Assembly: GCF_000808535.1 (NCBI RefSeq) | Contig: NZ_JWLV01000010.1 | Location: 62,001 to 126,000, forward strand | Direction of reading: 5' to 3' | DNA: 64,000 nucleotides | DNA from: Vibrio sinaloensis | GTDB lineage: Bacteria; Pseudomonadota; Gammaproteobacteria; Enterobacterales; Vibrionaceae | Part shown: positions 55,955 to 64,000 of the stretch, piece by piece | How the letters are laid out: each line of letters starts with the position of its first letter | How positions within the stretch are numbered: position 1 is the first letter of the stretch | Translations under genes and position numbers: made by a program | Notes under the pieces: generated by a model | What the model was told of the DNA's origin: nothing | Seen by the model: only the letters and a program-made list of their open reading frames with translations | Databases searched by the model: none

Positions 55955-57259
55955 ATGCAAGTTACTGTTGAAACTCTAGAGGGCCTAGAGCGCCGTCTTA
56001 ACATTACTGTTCCAGCTGCAAACATCGAAGATGCTGTGACAGCTGAACTACGCAACATCGCAAAGAACCGTCGTTTCGATGGTTTCCGTAAAGGTAAAGT
56101 GCCTCTAAAAATGGTTGCGAAGATGTACGGCAAAGCAGTACGTCAAGACGTGATGGGCGAAGTAATGCAACGTCACTTCATCGAAGCGATCGTTAAAGAA
56201 AAAATCAACCCAGCAGGTGCACCAACGTTCGCTCCAGTTGAAAACAAAGAAGGTGCAGACCTAGTTTTCAACGCAACTTTCGAAGTTTACCCAGAAGTTG
56301 AGCTTAAAGGCCTAGAGAACATCACTGTTGAAAAACCAACAACGGAAGTAAATGACGCTGACGTTGAAGAGATGATCGAAACGCTACGTAAGCAACAAGC
56401 TGGTTGGGTTGAAGTAGAAGAAGCGGCTGAAGAAGGCAAGCGCGCAACTATCGATTTCGTTGGCTCAATTGACGGCGAAGAATTCGAAGGCGGTAAAGCT
56501 GAGAACTTCCCACTAGAAATGGGCGCGGGTCGCATGATCCCTGGTTTTGAAGATGGTATCGCAGGTAAGACTGCTGGTATGGAATTCGAAATCGACGTAA
56601 CTTTCCCAGAAGATTACCACGCAGAAAACCTAAAAGGTAAAGCGGCTAAGTTTGCAATCAAAGTAAACAAAGTTGAAGCGCGTGAGCTTCCAGAACTGAA
56701 CGACGAGTTCGTTGCTAAGTTCGGTGTTGCTGAGGGTGGCGTAGACGCACTTAAAGCTGAAGTTCGTAAGAACATGGAGCGTGAGCTTAAGCAAGCTGTT
56801 AAGAACCGCATCAAAGAGCAAGCAATCGACGGTCTAGTTAAAGAGAACGAAATCGACGTACCTGCGGCACTTATCGATCAAGAAATCGGTACTCTACGTC
56901 AGCAAGCTGCACAGCGTTTCGGTGGCAACCCTGAAGCGGCTGCACAACTTCCACGTGAACTGTTCGAAGAACAAGCTAAGCGTCGCGTAGTTGTTGGTCT
57001 TCTTCTAGGCGAAGTAATCAAGTCTGAAGAGCTAAAAGCTGACGACGAGAAAGTGAAAGCGCTAATCGAAGAAATGGCGACAGCTTACGAAGATCCAGCT
57101 GAAGTTGTTGCTTACTACGAGCAAAACGAGCAAATGATGAACAACATGCGCAACGTTGCTCTTGAAGAGCAAGCAATTGACGCAATCATCGCTAAAGCTC
57201 AGGTTACTGAAAAAGAAGTTAGCTTCAACGAGCTAATGAACCAGCAGCCAGCGGCTTAA
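55955..57259 (+). CDS. tig: Trigger factor
   Basis: A 434-residue ribosome-bound chaperone and prolyl isomerase: N-terminal ribosome-binding domain with the GFRKGKVP signature (residues 45-52, in [13 protein letters not shown]), FKBP-type PPIase domain (about 155-245), and a long helical C-terminal cradle. First gene of the tig-clpP-clpX-lon cluster. Strong codon bias indicates high expression. Confidence 0.98.
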   Translation: MQVTVETLEGLERRLNITVPAANIEDAVTAELRNIAKNRRFDGFRKGKVPLKMVAKMYGKAVRQDVMGEVMQRHFIEAIVKEKINPAGAPTFAPVENKEGADLVFNATFEVYPEVELKGLENITVEKPTTEVNDADVEEMIETLRKQQAGWVEVEEAAEEGKRATIDFVGSIDGEEFEGGKAENFPLEMGAGRMIPGFEDGIAGKTAGMEFEIDVTFPEDYHAENLKGKAAKFAIKVNKVEARELPELNDEFVAKFGVAEGGVDALKAEVRKNMERELKQAVKNRIKEQAIDGLVKENEIDVPAALIDQEIGTLRQQAAQRFGGNPEAAAQLPRELFEEQAKRRVVVGLLLGEVIKSEELKADDEKVKALIEEMATAYEDPAEVVAYYEQNEQMMNNMRNVALEEQAIDAIIAKAQVTEKEVSFNELMNQQPAA

Positions 57260-57310
57260 TAAGCAATATCTTGCGTAGAAGGTTGACGAAACGTTAACTA
57301 TTCTGCTAAC

Positions 57311-57344
57311 AATGGTCCGTATGATATTTGTCATTCGGGCCATT
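57311..57344 (+). terminator. Hairpin between tig and clpP
   Basis: AATGGTCCG / CGGGCCATT with inner ATGA/TCAT; modest T-rich tail. Probably partial, allowing readthrough to clpP. Confidence 0.55.
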
Positions 57345-57364
57345 TATTTTAGGGACATAAGAAT

Positions 57365-57991
57365 ATGAGCTACCAAGAAAAAAATGCAATGTCGCCAATT
57401 CTAGACGCGCTAGTACCAATGGTGGTTGAACAGACTTCCCGTGGTGAACGTTCTTACGATATTTACTCTCGCTTGCTGAAAGAGCGCGTTATCTTCTTAA
57501 CGGGTCAAGTGGAAGATCACATGGCAAATCTTGTCGTGGCGCAGCTACTTTTCCTAGAGTCTGAAAATCCTGATAAAGATATTTTCCTATACATCAACTC
57601 GCCTGGCGGTAGTGTGACAGCGGGTATGTCGATTTACGACACCATGCAGTTTATCAAACCAAATGTCAGCACGGTATGTATGGGACAAGCATGCTCAATG
57701 GGCGCATTCTTACTTGCTGGTGGCGCACCAGGCAAGCGTTATGTACTGCCTAATTCGCGCGTGATGATTCACCAACCACTTGGCGGTTTCCAAGGTCAAG
57801 CGTCTGATATTCAAATTCATGCGCAAGAGATTTTGACCATCAAACAGAAGCTGAACAAGCTGCTGGCTGAGCATACAGGTCAACCGTTAGAAGTGATTGA
57901 ACGCGATACCGATCGTGATAACTTTATGGCTGCTGAGCAAGCTGTGGAGTACGGTTTGGTTGATGCAGTATTAAGCCACCGCGGTGAATAA
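57365..57991 (+). CDS. clpP: ATP-dependent Clp protease proteolytic subunit
   Basis: A 208-residue serine protease forming the tetradecameric chamber used with ClpX and ClpA. Catalytic Ser in [15 protein letters not shown], His in [10 protein letters not shown], and Asp in [10 protein letters not shown]. The N-terminus ([30 protein letters not shown] within positions 9 on) is probably processed. Confidence 0.98.
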   Translation: MSYQEKNAMSPILDALVPMVVEQTSRGERSYDIYSRLLKERVIFLTGQVEDHMANLVVAQLLFLESENPDKDIFLYINSPGGSVTAGMSIYDTMQFIKPNVSTVCMGQACSMGAFLLAGGAPGKRYVLPNSRVMIHQPLGGFQGQASDIQIHAQEILTIKQKLNKLLAEHTGQPLEVIERDTDRDNFMAAEQAVEYGLVDAVLSHRGE

Positions 57992-58071
57992 TTGATAGCA
58001 ATTGTTTAGCGCAATTCGGTTTAAATTGATATACACTCAAATCATATGAGTAAAGGCTAAGAGGTTAGCGA

Positions 58072-59355
58072 ATGACAGATAAAAGCAAAGAGAGCGGTAG
58101 TAGTAAGCTTCTTTACTGCTCTTTCTGCGGCAAAAGCCAGCACGAAGTTCGCAAGCTGATCGCCGGTCCATCCGTCTATATCTGTGACGAATGTGTCGAT
58201 CTATGTAACGATATTATTCGTGAAGAAATTAAAGATGTTCTACCGAAAAAACAATCTGAAGCGTTACCCGCTCCAAGAGAAATTCGTGAACATTTAGATG
58301 ACTATGTGATCGGTCAAGATTACGCTAAGAAAGTGCTTGCAGTGGCCGTTTACAACCACTACAAGCGTTTACGTAACGGCGACACGACAAGCGAAGGTGT
58401 GGAACTTGGTAAGAGTAACATTCTTCTTATCGGTCCAACGGGCAGTGGTAAAACGCTACTGGCTGAAACCCTAGCTCGTTTCCTAGATGTACCTTTCACA
58501 ATGGCAGACGCAACGACGCTGACTGAAGCGGGTTACGTTGGTGAAGATGTTGAAAACATCATTCAAAAACTGCTCCAAAAATGTGATTACGATGTCGCGA
58601 AAGCAGAGCGCGGTATTGTTTACATCGACGAAATTGACAAGATTTCACGCAAAGCTGAAAACCCATCGATCACTCGTGATGTGTCAGGTGAAGGTGTTCA
58701 GCAAGCGCTTCTAAAACTTATCGAAGGTACGGTTGCTTCAGTTCCCCCGCAAGGTGGTCGTAAGCATCCTCAGCAAGAATTCCTACAAGTAGACACATCT
58801 AAGATTCTATTTATTTGTGGTGGTGCGTTTGCTGGCCTAGATAAAGTCATCGAGCAACGTGTTGCAACGGGCACTGGTATTGGTTTTGGTGCGGAAGTTC
58901 GTTCTAAAGACGAAACTAAGACTGTGGGTGAATTGTTCACTCAGGTTGAGCCAGAAGATTTGGTTAAATACGGTCTAATCCCTGAGTTCATCGGTCGTCT
59001 ACCAGTGACGACAACATTGACTGAGCTTGACGAAGATGCGTTGATTCAGATTCTTTGTGAACCAAAGAACGCATTAACGAAGCAGTATGCAGCCTTGTTT
59101 GAACTTGAAGACTCTGAGCTTGAGTTCCGTGAAGATGCACTACGCGCAATCGCGAAGAAAGCGATGGAGCGTAAAACAGGAGCTCGCGGATTGCGTTCGA
59201 TTCTTGAAGCGGTTCTTCTTGAGACGATGTACGAGCTGCCATCAATGGACAACGTAAGCAAAGTTGTAATTGATGAGTCAGTCATCAACGGTGAGTCTGA
59301 ACCGCTGTTGATTTACAGCAACGCTGACAACCAAGCTGCGGGTGCAGAATCGTAA
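58072..59355 (+). CDS. clpX: Clp protease ATPase subunit ClpX
   Basis: A 427-residue AAA+ unfoldase: N-terminal zinc-binding domain with C-x2-C pairs ([14 protein letters not shown]), Walker A GPTGSGKT, Walker [11 protein letters not shown], and the IGF-type loop that docks ClpP (TGIGFGAEV). It lies 80 bp after clpP. Confidence 0.98.
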   Translation: MTDKSKESGSSKLLYCSFCGKSQHEVRKLIAGPSVYICDECVDLCNDIIREEIKDVLPKKQSEALPAPREIREHLDDYVIGQDYAKKVLAVAVYNHYKRLRNGDTTSEGVELGKSNILLIGPTGSGKTLLAETLARFLDVPFTMADATTLTEAGYVGEDVENIIQKLLQKCDYDVAKAERGIVYIDEIDKISRKAENPSITRDVSGEGVQQALLKLIEGTVASVPPQGGRKHPQQEFLQVDTSKILFICGGAFAGLDKVIEQRVATGTGIGFGAEVRSKDETKTVGELFTQVEPEDLVKYGLIPEFIGRLPVTTTLTELDEDALIQILCEPKNALTKQYAALFELEDSELEFREDALRAIAKKAMERKTGARGLRSILEAVLLETMYELPSMDNVSKVVIDESVINGESEPLLIYSNADNQAAGAES

Positions 59356-59382
59356 CCCGATTCACATAATTTGCTAAATCAG

Positions 59383-59412
59383 AAAAGGAGGTAATCAATT
59401 ACCTCCTTTTTT
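59383..59412 (+). terminator. clpX terminator
   Basis: An extended A/T-closed stem (AAAAGGAGGTAAT / ATTACCTCCTTTT) followed by a T-run. Confidence 0.9.
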
Positions 59413-59423
59413 TTATTCTTTCA

Positions 59424-59450
59424 TTGAATCCAACCAATTAGCCCCCATAT
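59424..59450 (+). promoter_or_regulatory. Sigma-32-type promoter of lon
   Basis: TTGAATC (59424-59430), 12-bp spacer, CCCCATAT (59443-59450); close to the heat-shock consensus and 35 bp before the lon ATG. lon is a known RpoH gene in E. coli. Confidence 0.65.
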
Positions 59451-59484
59451 ACTGCTCATAAGACTAAGCGGAAGAGAGAATAAT

Positions 59485-61836
59485 ATGAACTTGGAACGTT
59501 CCGAACGTATCGAGATCCCTGTACTACCTCTAAGAGATGTAGTCGTTTACCCGCACATGGTAATTCCTTTGTTTGTTGGTCGTGAAAAATCCATCGCTTG
59601 TCTCGAAGCGGCAATGGATAACAACAAGCAAGTGCTGCTAGTTGCGCAGAAAGAAGCGGATACAGATGAACCAACGAAGAATGATCTTTTCGATGTAGGT
59701 ACCGTTGCGACTATTCTTCAACTTTTAAAGCTACCAGATGGCACAGTAAAAGTTCTTGTTGAAGGTCAACAACGCGCAAAAATCAATAGTCTGACTGATG
59801 ATGAGTTCTTCGTCGCTGATGCTGAATATCTGGTCACGGAAGAACTTGACGAGCGCGAGCACGAAGTCATTGTTCGTAGTGCAATCAATCAGTTTGAAGG
59901 CTTTATTAAGCTCAACAAGAAAATCCCACCAGAAGTTCTCACGTCACTCAGTGGTATTGACGAAGCAGCTCGTCTTGCAGATACCATCGCTGCGCATATG
60001 CCGCTCAAGCTCGCTGACAAACAAACAGTTCTTGAGATCTTAGACGTAACAGAGCGTCTGGAATTCTTGATGGGGCAAATGGAGTCGGAAATCGACTTGC
60101 TACAGGTTGAGAAGCGCATCCGAACTCGCGTTAAAAAGCAGATGGAAAAATCTCAACGCGAGTACTACCTGAACGAGCAAATGAAAGCCATCCAGAAAGA
60201 GCTGGGTGAAGGCGAAGATGGCGTTGACGAATTTGAAGCTCTGAAACAGAAAATCGCTGATTCTAAAATGCCTCAAGAAGCGCGTGAAAAAACTGAGCAA
60301 GAGCTACAAAAGCTTAAGATGATGTCACCAATGTCAGCAGAAGCAACTGTTGTACGTGGCTACATCGATTGGATGCTTGGTGTACCTTGGAGCAAGCGTT
60401 CGAAAGTTAAGAAGAACTTGGCGAAAGCAGAAGAAATTCTAAACGAAGACCATTATGGTCTAGAGCGTGTTAAAGAGCGCATTCTAGAATACTTGGCGGT
60501 TCAGAATCGAATCAATAAGCTTAAAGGTCCAATCTTATGTCTTGTTGGTCCTCCTGGTGTGGGTAAAACGTCTCTAGGTCGTTCAATTGCTGCTGCGACA
60601 GGTCGCCAATACACGCGCATGGCATTAGGCGGCGTACGTGATGAAGCGGAGATTCGTGGTCACCGTCGTACATACATCGGTTCAATGCCGGGTAAACTTA
60701 TTCAGAAAATGTCCAAAGTTGGTGTGAAGAACCCGCTGTTCTTATTGGATGAAATCGACAAGATGTCGTCTGATATGCGTGGTGATCCATCATCTGCCCT
60801 GTTAGAGGTTCTTGACCCTGAACAAAACAACGCGTTTAACGACCATTATCTAGAAGTCGATTATGACCTGTCTGACGTAATGTTTGTGGCAACGTCGAAC
60901 TCGATGGATATTCCGGGACCTCTGCTAGACCGTATGGAAGTGATTCGTTTATCGGGCTACACCGAAGACGAAAAGCTGAATATTGCGAAGCGCCACTTAG
61001 TTGAAAAACAGATCAAGCGCAACGGCCTAAAAGTGGGTGAGATTGAGATCGAAGACTCAGCCATTATTGGCATCATCCGTTACTACACGCGTGAAGCGGG
61101 TGTTCGTAGCCTAGAGCGTGAGATCTCGAAGATTTGTCGCAAAGCAGTGAAGAATATCTTGCTCGATAAAGAGCTTAAGAGCGTCACTGTTACTATGGAT
61201 AATCTAAAAGAGTATCTGGGTGTTCAGCGCCATGATTATGGCAAAGCAGAAGACAGTAACCGTATCGGTCAAGTGACAGGTCTAGCTTGGACGCAAGTGG
61301 GCGGCGATCTGTTGACTATCGAAACGGAAGCGATGCCTGGCAAAGGCAAGTTGACACAAACAGGGTCACTGGGTGACGTGATGAAAGAGTCAATCCAAGC
61401 GGCAATGACGGTAGTACGTTCACGTGCCGAGAAGCTTGGTATTAACTCAGACTTCCATGAGAAGCGCGATATTCACGTACACGTACCAGAAGGTGCGACA
61501 CCAAAAGATGGTCCAAGTGCAGGTATTGCCATGTGTACCGCGTTAGTTTCTAGCCTTACAGGAAACCCTGTTAAAGCGGAAGTCGGTATGACCGGTGAGA
61601 TTACCTTACGTGGTGAAGTCCTACCTATCGGTGGCTTAAAAGAGAAACTGCTTGCGGCTCATCGTGGTGGCATCAAAACAGTACTGATTCCTAAAGACAA
61701 TGAGCGCGATTTGGAAGAAATTCCAGACAATGTCATCGCTGATCTGAAGGTAATTCCGGTGCAATGGATTGATGAAGTACTTCAAGTTGCATTAGAAAAA
61801 GACCCGTCAGGTGTCGAGATTGCTGCTGCAAAATAG
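59485..61836 (+). CDS. lon: ATP-dependent protease Lon
   Basis: A 783-residue protease: N-terminal substrate-binding domain ([23 protein letters not shown]), coiled coil, AAA+ domain with Walker [10 protein letters not shown] and Walker [12 protein letters not shown], and a C-terminal Ser-Lys dyad domain with catalytic Ser in [10 protein letters not shown] and Lys downstream ([16 protein letters not shown]). Heat-shock-type promoter upstream. Confidence 0.98.
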   Translation: MNLERSERIEIPVLPLRDVVVYPHMVIPLFVGREKSIACLEAAMDNNKQVLLVAQKEADTDEPTKNDLFDVGTVATILQLLKLPDGTVKVLVEGQQRAKINSLTDDEFFVADAEYLVTEELDEREHEVIVRSAINQFEGFIKLNKKIPPEVLTSLSGIDEAARLADTIAAHMPLKLADKQTVLEILDVTERLEFLMGQMESEIDLLQVEKRIRTRVKKQMEKSQREYYLNEQMKAIQKELGEGEDGVDEFEALKQKIADSKMPQEAREKTEQELQKLKMMSPMSAEATVVRGYIDWMLGVPWSKRSKVKKNLAKAEEILNEDHYGLERVKERILEYLAVQNRINKLKGPILCLVGPPGVGKTSLGRSIAAATGRQYTRMALGGVRDEAEIRGHRRTYIGSMPGKLIQKMSKVGVKNPLFLLDEIDKMSSDMRGDPSSALLEVLDPEQNNAFNDHYLEVDYDLSDVMFVATSNSMDIPGPLLDRMEVIRLSGYTEDEKLNIAKRHLVEKQIKRNGLKVGEIEIEDSAIIGIIRYYTREAGVRSLEREISKICRKAVKNILLDKELKSVTVTMDNLKEYLGVQRHDYGKAEDSNRIGQVTGLAWTQVGGDLLTIETEAMPGKGKLTQTGSLGDVMKESIQAAMTVVRSRAEKLGINSDFHEKRDIHVHVPEGATPKDGPSAGIAMCTALVSSLTGNPVKAEVGMTGEITLRGEVLPIGGLKEKLLAAHRGGIKTVLIPKDNERDLEEIPDNVIADLKVIPVQWIDEVLQVALEKDPSGVEIAAAK

Positions 61837-61865
61837 TGATGTGTAGCAAAAATAAGTAAAAGATT

Positions 61866-61904
61866 ACGCTGATAGGCTTAAAAAGGCTTGTCAGCGTTTT
61901 TTTT
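61866..61904 (+). terminator. lon terminator
   Basis: ACGCTGA / TCAGCGT stem with an inner short helix, followed by T8. Confidence 0.88.
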
Positions 61905-62027
61905 GGGCGCTAACGTTAGCGACTATAGCTTCAGCCCTTGCGGTATAAGGGATTGTCGCTGATTTGAAACAAATGGAACGAAAGCTACCGTAAATAACTA
62001 AATAAGGTAGCGCAAAGGGGAATCACA

Positions 62028-62300
62028 GTGAATAAAACACAATTAGTAGAAAAAATTGCAGAAAACGCAGATCTATCTAAAGCATCAGCAGGCCGCGCAC
62101 TTGACGCTCTTATCGAAGCAGTGAGTGATACACTTCAGTCTGGTGATCAAGTTGCACTTGTTGGCTTCGGTACATTCAGCGTGCGCACTCGTGCAGCTCG
62201 CACAGGCCGTAACCCAAAAACGGGTGAAGAAATTCAAATTGCTGAAGCGAAAGTACCTTCATTCAAAGCGGGTAAAGCACTAAAAGACGCTTGTAACTAA
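62028..62300 (+). CDS. hupB: DNA-binding protein HU-beta
   Basis: A 90-residue nucleoid protein. The HU arm signature is [21 protein letters not shown], with [29 protein letters not shown] as the dimer-forming N-terminus. Position after lon is conserved. Two tandem terminators follow. Confidence 0.97.
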   Translation: MNKTQLVEKIAENADLSKASAGRALDALIEAVSDTLQSGDQVALVGFGTFSVRTRAARTGRNPKTGEEIQIAEAKVPSFKAGKALKDACN

Positions 62301-62302
62301 TA

Positions 62303-62326
62303 AAAATTGGCTTCATCGCCAATTTT
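62303..62326 (+). terminator. hupB terminator 1
   Basis: AAAATTGGC / GCCAATTTT, 6-nt loop. Confidence 0.8.
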
Positions 62327-62345
62327 GTTAGAACCTTTTTAAAAT

Positions 62346-62375
62346 ATGCGCATCATACTGATGCGCATTTCTTTT
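62346..62375 (+). terminator. hupB terminator 2
   Basis: ATGCGCATCA / TGATGCGCAT, 3-nt loop, followed by TTCTTTTTC; tandem to the first. Confidence 0.8.
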
Positions 62376-62471
62376 TCTGGTATTATCGCGCTATTCATTT
62401 TTGTTTTAGTATTAGGCACATCTAAGTGTTCTCAACAATGCTGAGATGTGCGAGCGGAGAGTAGTTTAAGT

Positions 62472-64000
62472 ATGATGGATCGATTACGCGAAGGCGTTAA
62501 CAGCATCGCGGTAAAAATTATCCTGGGACTTATCATCCTATCTTTCGTTTTTGCAGGTGTAGGAAGCTACATTGTCGGTGGCGCTGGCAACACAGCTGCA
62601 AAAGTGGGCAACGTAGAAATTGGCCGTGGTGAGTTTGAGCAAGCGTATCAAAATGAACGCAACCGCATGCAAGCTCAACTTGGTGATTATTTCTCAAATC
62701 TTCTTGCAGATCCTAGCTACGTAGAATCTTTCCGAAAATCCGTTCTTGATCGTATGGTCAATGATTTGCTGCTTGAGCAACATGCCGCATCTCTAGGTTT
62801 ACGTGTAAGTGATGCACAAGTACGTACCATGATTGTTGAAATGCCTCAGTTCCAAGTTGATGGTAAGTTTGACCAAGAAATCTATCAGTCGTCTTTGCGT
62901 CGTGCGGGTTTCACTCCGGAAAGTTTTGCGGAGTATTTGCGTCGTGATTTGGTTCGTAACCAACTCCTAACAGCGATTCAAGCGAGTGATTTCTCTCTTC
63001 CAGCAGAAGTTGAAGCACAGGCTAAGTTGTTGACTCAAACTCGTGAGGTTCAAACGCTGAGTCTACCTCTTGATGACTTCGCAGCTAAAGTAGAATTGTC
63101 GGACGATGAAATTCAAGGTTACTACGAGCAAAACTCAGAGCGCTATACACGTCCTGAACAGGTGAAAGTCGCTTACATCGAGCTGTCAGCTCAGAAGCTA
63201 AAAGATGCAATAACTGTCTCTGACGAAGAAGCTAAAAAGTACTTTGAAGAACATTTAGATAAATACTCTTCAGAAGAACAACGTCGCGTAAGTCACATCC
63301 TAGTCGAAGGTGATGACCAAGCTAAAGCACAGGCTATTTTGGATGAGCTTAACGCTGGGACAGATTTTGCAGCGTTGGCAGAAGAAAAATCAGATGACTT
63401 TGGTAGTGCATCAGAAGGCGGATCGCTAGGTTGGATTGAGCGTGATGTCATGGACCCAGCTTTCGAAGAAGCAGCATTTGCGCTGAAGAACGTGGGTGAT
63501 GTAACGGGTTTAGTCAAATCGGACTTTGGCTACCACATTATCAAGCTTGATGAGCTTAAAGGCTCGGTCGTTAAGCCATACGCTGACGTCGCGGCTCAGA
63601 TCAAACAAGAGCTGAAAGACCAACAAGCCATCGACCAGTTTTATGAACTGCAAAGCGAATTAGAGAAAGTTGCCTTTGAGTACCCTGACTCACTAGATGA
63701 CGCTGCGGCAGCTATTGACGCGAAAATTGAAACGACGGATTTTATTTCGCAAGTCGATGCGCCTGAACTGCTGAAAGCACCATCAGTGTTGCAAGCTATC
63801 CTCAGCCCAGAAGTCAAAGAAGATGGCTTGAACTCAGAAGTGATTGAAGTTGCACCTGAGCATGTCATCGTAGTTCGTGTTGAAGATTACCGTGACGAGA
63901 TGGTTTTGCCTTTAGACGATGTTCGTGAACAAGTTGTGGCGACACTGTCCAAGATCAAAGGCGAGCAGAACGCGATTGCATTGGCGGATAAGCTTGTTGC
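62472..64000 (+). CDS. ppiD: Periplasmic folding chaperone PpiD, 3' end truncated by window
   Basis: 509 codons are visible and the gene continues past the right edge. It starts MMDRLREGVNSIAVKIILGL, with an N-terminal membrane anchor (about 13-33) and the remainder periplasmic: a SurA-N-like chaperone part and a PpiC parvulin domain at about 265-355 (VSHILVEGDDQAKAQAILDE, SLGWIERDVMDPAFEEAAF). PpiD assists newly translocated proteins at SecYEG. The ATG at 62472 was chosen to match the MMD start of E. coli PpiD. Confidence 0.96.
   Translation, partial: MMDRLREGVNSIAVKIILGLIILSFVFAGVGSYIVGGAGNTAAKVGNVEIGRGEFEQAYQNERNRMQAQLGDYFSNLLADPSYVESFRKSVLDRMVNDLLLEQHAASLGLRVSDAQVRTMIVEMPQFQVDGKFDQEIYQSSLRRAGFTPESFAEYLRRDLVRNQLLTAIQASDFSLPAEVEAQAKLLTQTREVQTLSLPLDDFAAKVELSDDEIQGYYEQNSERYTRPEQVKVAYIELSAQKLKDAITVSDEEAKKYFEEHLDKYSSEEQRRVSHILVEGDDQAKAQAILDELNAGTDFAALAEEKSDDFGSASEGGSLGWIERDVMDPAFEEAAFALKNVGDVTGLVKSDFGYHIIKLDELKGSVVKPYADVAAQIKQELKDQQAIDQFYELQSELEKVAFEYPDSLDDAAAAIDAKIETTDFISQVDAPELLKAPSVLQAILSPEVKEDGLNSEVIEVAPEHVIVVRVEDYRDEMVLPLDDVREQVVATLSKIKGEQNAIALADKLV

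Noticed and set aside
1..64000. CRISPR arrays, insertion sequences, integrons or prophage
   Set aside because: No spaced direct repeats, transposase, integrase or phage structural genes were seen; the block is core chromosome.

Overview
The window is chromosomal DNA of a marine gammaproteobacterium, almost certainly a Vibrio. Supporting this are the gene neighbourhoods (tig-clpP-clpX-lon-hupB-ppiD, minCDE beside ycgL, yejK/yejL/yejM, MarC next to adhE), the NhaC antiporter, DUF2913 and YcgL family genes, and the codon style of adhE, tig and clpX. It is nearly all core genome: no insertion sequence, phage, integron or CRISPR array was seen. The left edge cuts the start of a probable btuR and the right edge cuts ppiD.

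Layout. 1-7 kb: a sensory cassette of a periplasmic PhnD-like binding protein, a hybrid histidine kinase and an HD-GYP response regulator, then an HDOD protein, a low-molecular-weight tyrosine phosphatase and a short-chain dehydrogenase lacking its catalytic pair. 7-15 kb: sodB, grxD, topB, an AraC regulator with a PEBP-like periplasmic protein, a second SDR, a histone-deacetylase-like hydrolase behind a perfect Fur-type palindrome, and tRNA-Ser(TGA) and tRNA-Pro(GGG). 15-24 kb: yejM-yejL diverging from yejK, a membrane-anchored Hpt protein, nhaC, asd, a K+ channel with a zinc ribbon, and a MarC protein. 24-34 kb: adhE, minE-minD-minC, ycgL, a lytic transglycosylase, a LysR regulator, a nucleoside transporter and folD. 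34-41 kb: tRNA-Arg(TCT), a HAD hydrolase, an RDD protein, DUF2913, a large secreted beta-propeller/beta-prism protein resembling the Vibrio biofilm adhesins RbmC/Bap1, a 33-residue membrane peptide ORF and selO.

41-55 kb holds two sugar/acid uptake modules, each with its own two-component system. The first is a response regulator and kinase followed by a glucose/mannose-type ABC transporter (gtsABC plus ATPase), the arrangement known from Pseudomonas GltR/GtrS-Gts. The second is a C4-dicarboxylate TRAP transporter (dctPQM) convergent with dctB-dctD. A GG-N10-GC sigma-54 promoter and tandem upstream palindromes precede dctP, as expected if DctD activates it.

55-64 kb is the protein-quality-control cluster tig, clpP, clpX, lon, hupB, ppiD. 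Upstream of tig there is a textbook sigma-32 promoter followed by about 330 nt packed with hairpins, two of which are mutually exclusive. This is the strongest candidate for an undescribed element. A second sigma-32-type promoter precedes lon. Terminators and promoters are given where the sequence supports them.
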